From Candidatus Dormiibacterota bacterium (lineage in GTDB: Bacteria > Vulcanimicrobiota > Vulcanimicrobiia > Vulcanimicrobiales > Vulcanimicrobiaceae): a stretch of DNA of 64,000 nucleotides. Both the position numbers and the translations under genes were made by a program. Position 1 is the stretch's first letter. Every line of letters starts with the position of its first letter. The DNA is taken from contig DATKQG010000023.1 in the NCBI GenBank assembly GCA_035532835.1, forward strand, positions 81,689 to 145,688. Direction: 5' to 3'. The notes below the pieces were generated by a model, which was not told the DNA's origin, searched no databases, and saw only the letters and a list, made by a program, of their open reading frames with translations. Below, piece by piece: positions 26,111 through 35,298 of this stretch.

Positions 26111-27133
26111 TTAGAAGACGCTTGTATCATCGAGAACTAAACGCAGATTATTGGTCAAAAGTGCGTTTTTAAGTTCCCGCGCGATCCGCCGCCCGGTCGA
26201 CATCGGCTCCGAGTAGTTGAGGTACGAATACGGCGACCCGTCGATGAAGAGATTCGTCCCGGCCACGATGCGTGCCGAAATCTCCATCACGTAAAACTGG
26301 ATATCCGGCGTGATGATCGTTTCGATACAGAACGCGCCGAACAGCCCCTTGGGGCCGCAGATTTCCTTCGATACGCGCACCACGTCCTCGCCCATGCGCA
26401 GCGCCTCGGCCAGCATCGATTCGCGCAGGCTCACCGGCTGATTGCCGACGACCACGTATGAAGGACTGACGTTCATGCCTTCTTGCGCGTTGGCCGGAAT
26501 GCGGCCGAGTGAATCGACGTTGGTTTCGTAGCGCCGGTCCATCGACATGATCTCGAGTTTGTTTTCGAGCGGCGAATAAAAATAGTGGATGTAGAGCGGC
26601 ACGCCGATGATGTATTCTTGAATCGTGTACGCTTTTTTGAGGTCGCCGGCACGTTTCTCGAAATCGCGCGCATCGCGGATGAACATATAGCCCATGCCGC
26701 CGCCGGCCCCGTACAGTTTCACGATCACCGGGCGGTCGATCTCGGCGCCGCTCTTGAATTGTCGCGGCATCTTGATATTCGCGCGGGTGAGCCAATCGCG
26801 CTGCAATTCACGGCTCGACTCCCAATCCAGCACCGCTTTGTTGCCGAAATAAGGGATCGTCATCCGCTTGTGATCTTCGAGCGAGAGGTACGCGACGAAC
26901 GAGCCGTGCGGGACGATGATCGACTTGCGTTTCTCCAATTCGCCGACCAGCCCCGGAAACTCCGAGTAGCTGTCGACACCGATCACTTCGTCGATAAACG
27001 CAAAGGACCGATAGAGGCGCTCGGTGTCGCGATTCGCGATCGCGAGCGTACGAAACCCCTCGTCGTGCCCACCCTTGAGGATCTGCAGCGCCGAATGAGA
27101 GCCCAGGGTCGCAATCGTATAGGGTCGGTTCAT
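26111..27133 (-). CDS. purP: PurP: formate-dependent AICAR formyltransferase (archaeal type)
   Basis: 340 residues from the ATG at 27133; the frame extends upstream only as the shadow of purS. The sequence tracks archaeal PurP closely: IATLGSHSALQILKGGHDEG, IIVPHGSFVAYL, PYFGNKAVLDWESSRE, VIVKLYGAGGGMGYMF, IHYFYSPLENKLEIMSMDRR, and the metal-binding VMEISARIVAGTN followed by DGSPYSYLNYSEP. The enzyme makes FAICAR from AICAR, formate and ATP, replacing the folate-dependent half of PurH. Its ATG overlaps the purS stop (ATGA), tying it to the purine operon. The partner IMP cyclohydrolase is not in the window. Confidence 0.9.
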   Translation of the reverse strand: MNRPYTIATLGSHSALQILKGGHDEGFRTLAIANRDTERLYRSFAFIDEVIGVDSYSEFPGLVGELEKRKSIIVPHGSFVAYLSLEDHKRMTIPYFGNKAVLDWESSRELQRDWLTRANIKMPRQFKSGAEIDRPVIVKLYGAGGGMGYMFIRDARDFEKRAGDLKKAYTIQEYIIGVPLYIHYFYSPLENKLEIMSMDRRYETNVDSLGRIPANAQEGMNVSPSYVVVGNQPVSLRESMLAEALRMGEDVVRVSKEICGPKGLFGAFCIETIITPDIQFYVMEISARIVAGTNLFIDGSPYSYLNYSEPMSTGRRIARELKNALLTNNLRLVLDDTSVF

Positions 27134-27552
27134 CGTTCCTCTTCGTTCTTCGGAAAATGCGCGCGTTCGATCGCGGGATTGCATAAAAGTCGCTCGGCGG
27201 CCGCCGCGAGCGTGGCACGATCGACGGGGCGATCGCCGGCGCCGAATAGGCGCCAGCCGACGTAGCGATCGGCATCCACCCAGCGAGCGCCGATCTCCTC
27301 GATCCACACCTCACCGCTGCGAGGCGCGTTGGCGTCGAGCACGCGCAGCCGATGTTTGTTCGGATTGAAAACGCTCTCGTTACGCGTCACGCGCGCTGCA
27401 AGTTCGTCCTCCGGGGCGGGGGCTTGAAAGACGTAGATCGCGGAGCGCTCGACGCGAGCCAACGGTATGCCCAGGCGCTCGAGCGCGGTTAGCGCGGTAT
27501 ACGCCTCGTTGTCGGGAATCTTCAAACCGACCGCCACGGTGCGTTTGCTCAC
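27130..27552 (-). CDS. purS: FGAM synthase subunit PurS, extended form
   Basis: 140 residues, against about 80 for usual PurS. The first 75 residues follow a whole PurS unit: VAVGLKIPDNEAYTALTALERLG, then the VERSAIYVFQ strand and the ELAARVTRNESVFNP helix. Residues about 95-135 look like a second, partial PurS unit ending ERLLCNPAIERAHF, the family ending. PurS bridges PurL and PurQ in the three-part synthase. The GTG start overlaps the purQ stop (GTGA), and the stop overlaps purP2. An internal duplication would make one chain supply parts of a normal dimer; that is an inference. Confidence 0.78.
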   Translation of the reverse strand: MSKRTVAVGLKIPDNEAYTALTALERLGIPLARVERSAIYVFQAPAPEDELAARVTRNESVFNPNKHRLRVLDANAPRSGEVWIEEIGARWVDADRYVGWRLFGAGDRPVDRATLAAAAERLLCNPAIERAHFPKNEEER

Positions 27553-28316
27553 GAGCGTTGCACCCCCGCGACGAAGCTGGCAAAGAGCGGCGCGCCGCCC
27601 GAAGCGGCGAGCATATTACGTCCTTCGCGACGATCGGGGTGATTGAAGTTCCAGGCATCGCGCTCGGGGTGCGGCATGATCGCCAGAACGTTCCCCTCGC
27701 GGTTCAACAAGCCCGCGCAACCCAGCGCCGACCCGTTCGGCGTCGCCGCGGGATCGGTGGAGCCGTCGGCGCGAGCGTAGACGAAGGCCAGGTGCGCGCC
27801 GCGTTCGATTTCGCGCAGATGCATCTGGCTTGCAGCCAAGCGTCCTTGCCCGTGCGCCGCCCACGCGGGGAGCAGCGCTCCTTCCGCGAGCGCCGCAGTA
27901 ATCGGCGAGCGTGAGGGCGCGATAGCGAGCTTCACGTAGACGTGCGTGCACACGAATTTTCGCGAGGCGTTATGCGTGAACGCTGCGGTGGGCCGGCGAG
28001 CGGCGCCGGTCCCGGGCACGAGGCCGGCTTCCAGCAAGATCTGCGCGCCGTTGCAGACGCCCAGCACGAGCTTGCCACGTTGGGCACCCTCGATCACGTA
28101 ATCCATCATCGGGTCGTGGGCCGGAATCGCCCCGGCTCGAATGCGATCTTCGTATGCAAATCCGCCCGGCAGCACGTATGCATCGTATCCGGCGAGGCTC
28201 TGAGCGCGGCTCCAATGGACGAGTTCCGCCTCGCCGCCGCAATCGCGCAGCAGCGCGAGCGTTTCGGTCTCCGAATTCGTACCTGGAAAGACCAAGACGG
28301 CGATCCGGCGGCCCAT
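27549..28316 (-). CDS. purQ: FGAM synthase glutaminase subunit
   Basis: 255 residues from the ATG at 28316, which overlaps the purL stop by one base (TAATG). It begins MGRRIAVLVFPGTNSETET. The class I amidotransferase triad is visible: Cys in LGVCNGAQILLEAG and His/Glu in IMPHPERDAWNF. It supplies ammonia from glutamine to PurL. At 255 residues it is a little longer than the 225-230 usual for Bacillus-type PurQ. Confidence 0.95.
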   Translation of the reverse strand: MGRRIAVLVFPGTNSETETLALLRDCGGEAELVHWSRAQSLAGYDAYVLPGGFAYEDRIRAGAIPAHDPMMDYVIEGAQRGKLVLGVCNGAQILLEAGLVPGTGAARRPTAAFTHNASRKFVCTHVYVKLAIAPSRSPITAALAEGALLPAWAAHGQGRLAASQMHLREIERGAHLAFVYARADGSTDPAATPNGSALGCAGLLNREGNVLAIMPHPERDAWNFNHPDRREGRNMLAASGGAPLFASFVAGVQRS

Positions 28317-30574
28317 TAGACGTACACCTGCGCGAGCGACTGCGACCAAATACCGTGCAACCAATGCAGATCGAACGCCTGCGGGCCAATCGCCACCACC
28401 GGCCGATCGATCGTCACGCCGATTTCGTGCACGCCTGCCACGCCGTCCGCCAGCGCTTCAAAGGCTTCGATGTCGGCGCCCGCCACTTCAACCACGTGCC
28501 CGCCCGCTTCCCCGAATAAAGCCTCGATGTCGCCTACGCCGCCGTGCGTCCATTGGAACGGATCGTCGAGTTGTACGCCGATAGCCGCGCGGCCGCGGCC
28601 GAGCGCTCCAAACGCCATTTCGCAGAGCGTGACCGCCAAACCGCCGTCGGAAATATCGTGCGCGCTGCGCAGCAGCCCCGCTTTAGCCGCTCGCAACAGC
28701 AACTCGTGATGTGCGAGCGCCTCATCGTAATCGATCGAAGGCAGGCCGGGTTCGCTCTCGCCGAGCACGTCGATGAGGACCGAACCGCCGAGCGCGCGTT
28801 GCGGCGTTCCCAACAGATACAGCACCGAACCCGAGCGCTTGAACGGCAGCGTAACGATCTGCGCGACATCGTCGACCGCGCCGACGCAAGCGATGATCGG
28901 TGACGCCGGGATCGCGTTCCCATTCTTGGATTCGTTATACAAGCTGACGTTGCCCGAAACGAACGGCGTTGCAAAGGCGCGCGATGCAATGCCCAAGCCG
29001 TCGATCGCGGCTACCAGTTCGCTATAGTGATCGATCTTGCGGGGGTTGCCGAAGTTCAAGCAGTCGGTCAAGCCGATCGGGCGTGCGCCGACCGCCACCA
29101 CATTGCGCACGGCTTCATACACCGCATGTTGCGCGGCGAGATGCGGATCGAGCTTGCTCATGCGCGGGTTCCCATCGACGCTAAGCGCCATGGCGAACGG
29201 GGCGCCCGGCACCGGCGCGATCACGCCCGCATCGGCTTCGCCGCGAGCCAGAACCGTGCGGCCGCGTACGACGCCATCGTAGCGACGGTAGAGCGGCTCG
29301 CGCGAACATACGTCGTGGTGCGCCAGTACCCGCTCGAGCAATTCGTCCAGTTGCACGCCGGTTTCGAACGCGCGGCCGGGCGGCGGCGGGGCCGCTTCGA
29401 GCCGTTCGTACGGCAACTCATCGCGGATCGATCCCGTCAAGAAATCGATCGGGACGTCCATAACGGTCCGGTCGCCATCGCGCAACACGTACTGCTGCCG
29501 CGCCGTTACCGTACCGATGGCCGCCGCCCGCGCGTTCCGCGCGATCTGCGGTAACGTGTACTCGTCGTTATAGATGCGCAGCACCTCGGGCGTCAGTTCC
29601 GGCGGCAGCACCCAGAGCAATCGCTCCTGCGTTTCGCCCACGGCGATCACCTCGGGCGGCAACCCGTCGAGGGCGACGTTCACCGAGCGCAGTTGAATAT
29701 CGGCCCCAAATCCGCCGCTCGAACAAATCTCCGCCGAGCAGCCCATGATGCCTCCGGCACCTAAATCTTTGAAGCCGACCGTGACGCCGCGCTCGCGGAG
29801 CATTTCGAAAACGCGATAGCTCGCGCGCATCAGCACGTTTTTCAAGAAGGGATCCGGAACTTGCACCGCACCCTTATTGGCATCTTCATCCGCCGCGTCG
29901 AGCGTTACGGATGAGAATGATGCGCCGCCGAAGCCGCTCGCATCGGTCGCCTTTCCGACCAGCACGATATCCCAGCCGTCGGCGTTCGGCGGCGCGAACG
30001 AATGGATGATCTCGGACTCTTTTACCAAACCGATCGCGACCACGTTCACCAAGCAATTGTCGTCGAAGCGTTCGTCGAAGTACACGTCGCCGGCGATGTT
30101 CGGGACCCCGATCGCGTTGCCGTAGGCGCTGATGCCGTCGACGACGCCCTGCGCGACATACCGTTGATGCGAGAGCGGATCGTCGATGCGACCGAATCGC
30201 AGCGGGTCCGCAACGGCGATCACCTCGGCGCCCATGCAGACGATGTCGCGCACGATGCCGCCGATGCCCGTGGCCGCGCCCTCGAACGGCACGACCTGCG
30301 AGGGATGGTTGTGCGATTCGTGCGCGATGACGATGCCGTAGCGTTCGCCGTTCCATTCGCCTAAATGCAGGATGCCGGAATCCTCGCCCGGCCCCAACAC
30401 GACCGCTTCACCTTTGGTGGGCAGCGCCTTGAGGAGATGCCGGCTCGATTTATAGCTGCAATGCTCGCTCCATTGCGCGTCGAACGCGTGCAACTCGGTC
30501 TGCGAGGGCTCGCGTCCTAGCCGCTCGGCAATCGAGCGCAATTCGTCGTCGCGTAGCGCGAGGCTTTTAGGCAA
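28316..30574 (-). CDS. purL: FGAM synthase large subunit (small-type PurL)
   Basis: 752 residues, the length of stand-alone PurL. It has HAFDAQWSEHCSYKSSR near the start, GPGEDSGILHLGEWNG, the ATP-site HESHNHPSQVVPFEGAATG, and FKDLGAGGIMGCSAEIC. The start is a TTG at 30574 with GGAG six bases upstream inside the end of the purC-purE gene (8-base overlap). With PurQ and PurS it converts FGAR to FGAM. The gene order purC/E-purL-purQ-purS-purP is continuous with no gap. Confidence 0.95.
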   Translation of the reverse strand: MPKSLALRDDELRSIAERLGREPSQTELHAFDAQWSEHCSYKSSRHLLKALPTKGEAVVLGPGEDSGILHLGEWNGERYGIVIAHESHNHPSQVVPFEGAATGIGGIVRDIVCMGAEVIAVADPLRFGRIDDPLSHQRYVAQGVVDGISAYGNAIGVPNIAGDVYFDERFDDNCLVNVVAIGLVKESEIIHSFAPPNADGWDIVLVGKATDASGFGGASFSSVTLDAADEDANKGAVQVPDPFLKNVLMRASYRVFEMLRERGVTVGFKDLGAGGIMGCSAEICSSGGFGADIQLRSVNVALDGLPPEVIAVGETQERLLWVLPPELTPEVLRIYNDEYTLPQIARNARAAAIGTVTARQQYVLRDGDRTVMDVPIDFLTGSIRDELPYERLEAAPPPPGRAFETGVQLDELLERVLAHHDVCSREPLYRRYDGVVRGRTVLARGEADAGVIAPVPGAPFAMALSVDGNPRMSKLDPHLAAQHAVYEAVRNVVAVGARPIGLTDCLNFGNPRKIDHYSELVAAIDGLGIASRAFATPFVSGNVSLYNESKNGNAIPASPIIACVGAVDDVAQIVTLPFKRSGSVLYLLGTPQRALGGSVLIDVLGESEPGLPSIDYDEALAHHELLLRAAKAGLLRSAHDISDGGLAVTLCEMAFGALGRGRAAIGVQLDDPFQWTHGGVGDIEALFGEAGGHVVEVAGADIEAFEALADGVAGVHEIGVTIDRPVVAIGPQAFDLHWLHGIWSQSLAQVYV

Positions 30575-31766
30575 GCGCGACTCCGGGGGGCAGCGATCCC
30601 TGCTGCTGCATCAGCGCATCGGCATGCAAGACCGCCGACCGCGCATTCGCCTGCATCAAGATCGTGCGTCCGTACAGCACCGTATCTTCGAGCGCGAGAA
30701 GTTTTGCGCACTGCAGGGCGACATCGGTGGGATCCTGGCTGCCGTCGAACACCGGAGACGACGATGCCGAATCGAGCATGGCGTGCAGCGCGCCGCCTTC
30801 GCCGACCGCCACGAAAAACAGCCGCGCGAACGTGGCTTCGAGCTGCTGCACCAGTTGCAGGACGAAGCCCGGTGTTTTTGCGGCGCTCGCGACGTGACGG
30901 AGCGTCGGTAAGCCCAACTGCCCGAGCGCTTGAGCGACCGCGCTTGCGTGCTCGACATTCTCTGCGCCGTCGGCGATCACGGCGGCCATACCCGGCCGCA
31001 TCACCGGGAAGGTTCCCACCAGATCGGCGACTTGTTCGTAGGCCGCCTTCACCCGAGCGAGTGCCTCGTCGTCGACGGTGGCGAGGTTGCGATAGATCTG
31101 CTTGTCGAGCATCAACTCTTCGCGCCCCTGGGGCCAAATGCGCCACGAGTCGTTGTCGATCACGTCCGCAATCGCCAGTTGCCCCATGCCTTCGCCGCCG
31201 GTCATCCGCCCGAATTCGATTTTGAGATCGACGAGCAGCACGTCGCGTTTGCGCCAGGCGTGCGAGAGAATCTCGAAGGTCAACCGCGCCATCTCCGTCA
31301 TCGCACCGAGTTCTTGCGGCGTTGCGATGTTGCGCGCCACGATCTCGTCGGGGGTGATCATCGGATCGTGGTTCGCATCGTCCTTCAGGAAAAATTCGGT
31401 GATACGCGGGGCCAAGAGCGCGCCGCGCTGGATCCCCGCGTTGCGCTTGGCAAACGAACCCGCCGCTACGCCGCGCACCACCACTTCGAGCGGAATCATG
31501 TTGCAACGACGCACGAGCATCTCGTTGTTGTCGTCGTCCTCGCCGCCGTTGAGATAATGCGTCGGTAAGCCGCACAGGTTGAGCAGGCGAAAGACGCGCG
31601 CGGTGGTCTGGGCCGCGAGGCGCCCCTTGCCGGGAATCTCGTTGCGCCGGACACCGTCGCCCGCCGATATTTGATCCGTTTGTGCGACCACGAGTTGATC
31701 CGGCTGCCCCGGAAACTCGTATAGTACTTTGGTCTTGCCGCGTGCGATCTCGATGCCTTTATTCAT
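30567..31766 (-). CDS. purC: PAICS-like SAICAR synthetase (PurC) fused to a degenerate PurE domain
   Basis: 399 residues. Residues 1 to about 255 are SAICAR synthetase of the animal PAICS type: EVVVRGVAAGSFAKRNAGI, FFLKDDANHDP, LVDLKIEFG, and ADVIDNDSWRIWP. Residues about 258-399 follow the PurE/AIR-carboxylase fold: AAVIADGAENVEHASAVA and FFVAVGEGGALHAML. The PurE SAH(R/K) motif is SAAK at 294-297, so the His used for substrate binding and catalysis is Ala; His328 remains in the second motif. PurC is predicted active (CAIR plus Asp to SAICAR); the PurE half may be inactive or structural. The ATG start lies 14 bases after purB. Confidence 0.9.
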   Translation of the reverse strand: MNKGIEIARGKTKVLYEFPGQPDQLVVAQTDQISAGDGVRRNEIPGKGRLAAQTTARVFRLLNLCGLPTHYLNGGEDDDNNEMLVRRCNMIPLEVVVRGVAAGSFAKRNAGIQRGALLAPRITEFFLKDDANHDPMITPDEIVARNIATPQELGAMTEMARLTFEILSHAWRKRDVLLVDLKIEFGRMTGGEGMGQLAIADVIDNDSWRIWPQGREELMLDKQIYRNLATVDDEALARVKAAYEQVADLVGTFPVMRPGMAAVIADGAENVEHASAVAQALGQLGLPTLRHVASAAKTPGFVLQLVQQLEATFARLFFVAVGEGGALHAMLDSASSSPVFDGSQDPTDVALQCAKLLALEDTVLYGRTILMQANARSAVLHADALMQQQGSLPPGVALA

Positions 31767-31780
31767 ATCTGTGCTCTTCT

Positions 31781-33202
31781 CTACGCTTCGCTTTCAACGA
31801 GGAGTTGTTTGGGAAAGGCCGCGGTAGCATCGATGCGATCGGCGAGCGCTCGCGCGCGCTGCGGTGCGGTGCCGATGTGCCCGATCGGGTCGAGCAAGCG
31901 GCGGATCTGCGCCGGATCGACCAACGCCGTGAGCGCCGCGTCGCCCGAGAGCGTCTGCGCGAGCGGGTTATCCTCGCCGCGCGAAAGCGCGCTCCATGCC
32001 TCCATGGCGGCGCTGCGGATCGATTCGTGCAGCGCCTGCCGGTCGCCACCCGCACGCACGGCCTCCATCATGATCGATTCGGTGCCCGCAAACGGCCCGT
32101 ACGTGCGCAAGTTATGGGCGATGCGGCGTTCGTCCACCCGCAGGCCATCGACAACCTTGCGCGCGAGCGAGATGATTTCGTCCGTGCACAGCAGCGCTTC
32201 GGGAAGAATCGTACGGCGATTCGCGCTGTCGTCCAGGGTCCGCTCGAGGTAGTTGGTGGCGGCGTTCTGCCACGCGACATCGCTGTACCCGACGAGCAAT
32301 CGCGCGAGCGAATCGATGCGCTCGCACATGATGGGATTGCGTTTGAACGGCATCGCCGAGCTGCCGACCTGGGATTTTCCGAACGGTTCGAAGACTTCGC
32401 CAAACTCGGGCGAGCTTAAAATACGGATATCCGCGGCAAACTTCGAGAGCGACGCGCCGACGCCGGCGAGCGCGCTCAGCAACAGATAGTCGAGCTTCCG
32501 CGTGTACGTCTGCGTGGCAATGTCGCGCGCTTGCAAGCCGAAGCGTTCGAGCACGTAGGCTTCGAACTCGCCCGACTTGCCGTTGTGATCGAGCAGGTGC
32601 TCGTACGAGGCGGCCGTGCCGACGGCTCCGCGCAACCCCTTGGTCGTGAGCTGGTCGAAAACGAACCGCAGATTGGTATCGTCGATCAGCAGATCTTGCG
32701 CGTAGACCGCAAGGCGGTAGCCCAGCGTCGTCGGTTCGGCCGGCTGCAGGTGCGTAAACGCCATGCAGACCACGTCGCCGTACTCGCGCACCCGCCCGGC
32801 AAGGCTCCCCATCAACGCCCGCAAGCTTTCGCCGACGGCCGCCAGCGCCACGCGCAGGCGATAGGTTTCCACCGTGTCCTCGATATCCATCGAGGTCGCG
32901 CCCAAATGCAGCTTCCCGCCGCCGATCTTGGCCTGCGAAGCGAAGACGCGAATCTCGGCCATCAGATCGTGATGGATCTCGCGTTCGATCTCCAGCGCCG
33001 CTTCGATATCGATCTCTCCGGCGTGCGCGCGCAAATCGTCCACTTCCGCCTGTGAAACGAGTCCGACGCGCTGTTGCGCCTGGGCGAGCGCGACCCACAC
33101 CGCGCGCCACAATCGACGCCGCTCTTCTTCAGAGAAAAGCGCGCGAAGTTCGGCGCGGCCGTACCTCCAGGAGAACGGCGATGCATACGTACGGTAATCC
33201 AT
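31781..33202 (-). CDS. purB: Adenylosuccinate lyase
   Basis: 473 residues from the ATG at 33202 (MDYRTYASPFSWRYGRAELRALF); upstream frame is the shadow of holA. It carries the fumarase/aspartase-superfamily segments HLGATSMDIEDT, AFTHLQPAEPTTLGYRLA and the signature GSSAMPFKRNPIMCE. It acts twice in purine synthesis, on SAICAR and on adenylosuccinate. The first codons match the larger, eukaryote/PAICS-associated PurB group. No ribosome-binding site stands out at this ATG. Confidence 0.95.
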   Translation of the reverse strand: MDYRTYASPFSWRYGRAELRALFSEEERRRLWRAVWVALAQAQQRVGLVSQAEVDDLRAHAGEIDIEAALEIEREIHHDLMAEIRVFASQAKIGGGKLHLGATSMDIEDTVETYRLRVALAAVGESLRALMGSLAGRVREYGDVVCMAFTHLQPAEPTTLGYRLAVYAQDLLIDDTNLRFVFDQLTTKGLRGAVGTAASYEHLLDHNGKSGEFEAYVLERFGLQARDIATQTYTRKLDYLLLSALAGVGASLSKFAADIRILSSPEFGEVFEPFGKSQVGSSAMPFKRNPIMCERIDSLARLLVGYSDVAWQNAATNYLERTLDDSANRRTILPEALLCTDEIISLARKVVDGLRVDERRIAHNLRTYGPFAGTESIMMEAVRAGGDRQALHESIRSAAMEAWSALSRGEDNPLAQTLSGDAALTALVDPAQIRRLLDPIGHIGTAPQRARALADRIDATAAFPKQLLVESEA

Positions 33203-33249
33203 GGGTTGCAGCGGTTCGTTCGCCTCGCCGAGCAGGGCCGCCTCGTCGG

Positions 33250-34245
33250 CTAAGGTCGCACCGGGCGCGCCATCCGGGCCAACTCCACCGAGATCCGCTC
33301 GACCAGCGTGCGGTGATCCTCGGGGTCGTTCCCGGCCTGTCCGGTAACGATGGCTTCCACCCCGCGTACCGCGCGTTCGTAGGCGATGCGCGCTCGCCGC
33401 TCGCCGACCCGGGCAGCGAGCGGCCGCAACGTCCGCTCGCGCCACTTTGCGCGGGCCGGCAGCTCGCCGCCCGGCCGGGCCATCTCCCACAGATAGCTGC
33501 ACTCGGTCGCCAGCGCCGAGAGCAGCGGGATCGCCGCCCCGCGCGGATCGCCGGCGAAGAGCTCGTGCGCGATCCCCAACGCCTCGGCGGTCTTGCCTTC
33601 GACCAGGGCGCTCGCATATTTGTAGGCCTTGGGGTCCTCGTTCGAGAGTGACTCTCGCTCGAGGTCCTTAAAAGTGATCTTCTTCCCGCCCAGCGCGAGC
33701 TTTTGGAGATCGTTCCGAACCGACGCGAGGTCGGCCTCGCCGTTCGCCAGCACGCCGATGACCCGCGGCTCGGCGGTCGCGCCGAGCGCTTCGAGCGTCT
33801 CGGTAATGAAGCGCGTGCGGACCTCGGGCGCGGCGGTGGTATCGATACGCAAGGCCGCTCGCCCCGCCAGCGCGCCGAAGGGCTGCGGCCGTTGCGAACG
33901 CGGCGCCAGCAAATCGAGGATGATCAGCGTGTTGCCGTCGGGGACCGCCTGCGCCGCGTCCCAGAGATCGCGCCGCGGCTGCGCCTTGAGCGCCTGCGCA
34001 TCGGTGACGACGACGACGCGCCGATCCGCCAGGAACGGCATCGCTTGGACCGCCTCGCGCACGCGCCCGGCGTCGCTCCATTCGGCCGCACTCACGCGCT
34101 CCAAATTGAGCGAACGCAGATCTTCCGGCAGTAACCGGTCGACGAGCACGTCGAGCGCGCGCTCGGCCAGGGCGCGCTCGGTGCCCTCGACGATCGCCAG
34201 CTTCCCGATCGCCGGTTGCTTGTCGATGAACTCGTAGAATTTCAC
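33250..34245 (-). CDS. holA: DNA polymerase III delta subunit
   Basis: 331 residues from the GTG at 34245, whose GTGA overlaps the mtnA stop. It follows the HolA pattern: an N-terminal AAA-type domain without working Walker motifs (LAIVEGTERALAERALDVLVDRL), DRRVVVVTDAQALK, NDLQKLALGG, and a helical collar domain. It loads the sliding clamp as part of the clamp-loader complex. The sequence is divergent, as usual for HolA, so confidence rests on overall order and the C-terminal region. Confidence 0.85.
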   Translation of the reverse strand: MKFYEFIDKQPAIGKLAIVEGTERALAERALDVLVDRLLPEDLRSLNLERVSAAEWSDAGRVREAVQAMPFLADRRVVVVTDAQALKAQPRRDLWDAAQAVPDGNTLIILDLLAPRSQRPQPFGALAGRAALRIDTTAAPEVRTRFITETLEALGATAEPRVIGVLANGEADLASVRNDLQKLALGGKKITFKDLERESLSNEDPKAYKYASALVEGKTAEALGIAHELFAGDPRGAAIPLLSALATECSYLWEMARPGGELPARAKWRERTLRPLAARVGERRARIAYERAVRGVEAIVTGQAGNDPEDHRTLVERISVELARMARPVRP

Positions 34246-35270
34246 TGCAGATCCAGCAACGCCGCAAAGCTCGCGCGCCCCGCGAGCGCCGGAATCGTCT
34301 CTTGATACGGCGAGCGCAACACGCCGTACTCGGTAACGATCGCGGTGATCAAATGCCCGGGCGTTACGTCGAATGCCGGATTGTAGACGCGCGCATCTTG
34401 CGTCGCGGCAACCGCGCTGCCAAAGCCCGTCACCTCTGCCGCCGCGCGTTCCTCGATCGGAATATCCGCGCCGGTGGCTATCGAGAAGTCGATGGTCGAA
34501 CGTGGCGCCGCGACGTAGAACGGAATGCCGTGGTGAGCGGCGAGGATCGCCAAGCCGTAGGTGCCGATCTTGTTCGCGGTATCGCCGTTGCATGCGATCC
34601 GGTCCGCGCCGACGATTACCAGATCTATCGCCTTGCGCTGCATCGCGATTGCGGCCGCGCTATCGACCTGCAACGTTGCATCGACGCCCGCTTGTTTTAG
34701 CTCGAAATACGTCAGCCGCGATCCTTGTAAGAGCGGGCGCGTTTCGTCCACGAACACGTGCGGGCGCTTCCCTTCGCGGTGCGCTGCGATAATGACGCCA
34801 AGCGCCGTTCCGCCCCCCGCAGTGGCAATCGGCCCGGTGTTACAGTGCGTCAGAATCTTCGCGTCCTTCGGAATGACATCGCTCCCGGCTTGCGCGATCG
34901 CCGCATCGATCGCGACCTGTTCGCGATGAATGACGCGCGCGTGCTCGAGCGCATCGGGGGCCTCCAGGACGCGATCGACCGCCCACATCAAATTTACGGC
35001 CGTCGGGCGCGCATCGCGAATGCGCCGCGCGGCGAGCGCGAACGCATCGTCGTCGGCGATCGTCCGCCGCAGCAACGCAACGCCGTAGGCACCGAAGACG
35101 CCGATCGCCGGCGCACCTCGCACCGCGAGCGTCTTGATCGCGGCTTCGATCTGCTCGACGGTGCTCGCGCGCTCGTACACGATGTCGTGCGGGAGGCGCC
35201 GTTGGTCCAGATAGACGACCGCGTCGCCATCCCAGCGGACGGCGACCAGTTCATCCTGCGAGTTCTGCAT
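34242..35270 (-). CDS. mtnA: S-methyl-5-thioribose-1-phosphate isomerase
   Basis: 342 residues from the ATG at 35270 (MQNSQDELVAVRWDGDAVVYLDQRRLP). It has the catalytic-Cys segment ILTHCNTGPIATAGGGTALG and the Asp segment VIVGADRIACNGDTANKIGTYG, both diagnostic. The family also includes eIF2B-like proteins and ribose-1,5-bisphosphate isomerases, but these motifs favour MtnA, a step in methionine salvage. It leads the mtnA-holA-purB-purC/E operon and follows a zinc-ribbon gene by 28 bases. Confidence 0.93.
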   Translation of the reverse strand: MQNSQDELVAVRWDGDAVVYLDQRRLPHDIVYERASTVEQIEAAIKTLAVRGAPAIGVFGAYGVALLRRTIADDDAFALAARRIRDARPTAVNLMWAVDRVLEAPDALEHARVIHREQVAIDAAIAQAGSDVIPKDAKILTHCNTGPIATAGGGTALGVIIAAHREGKRPHVFVDETRPLLQGSRLTYFELKQAGVDATLQVDSAAAIAMQRKAIDLVIVGADRIACNGDTANKIGTYGLAILAAHHGIPFYVAAPRSTIDFSIATGADIPIEERAAAEVTGFGSAVAATQDARVYNPAFDVTPGHLITAIVTEYGVLRSPYQETIPALAGRASFAALLDLQ

Positions 35271-35298
35271 CGTTCGCGCTGTTCGCGCGACGGCGCGC

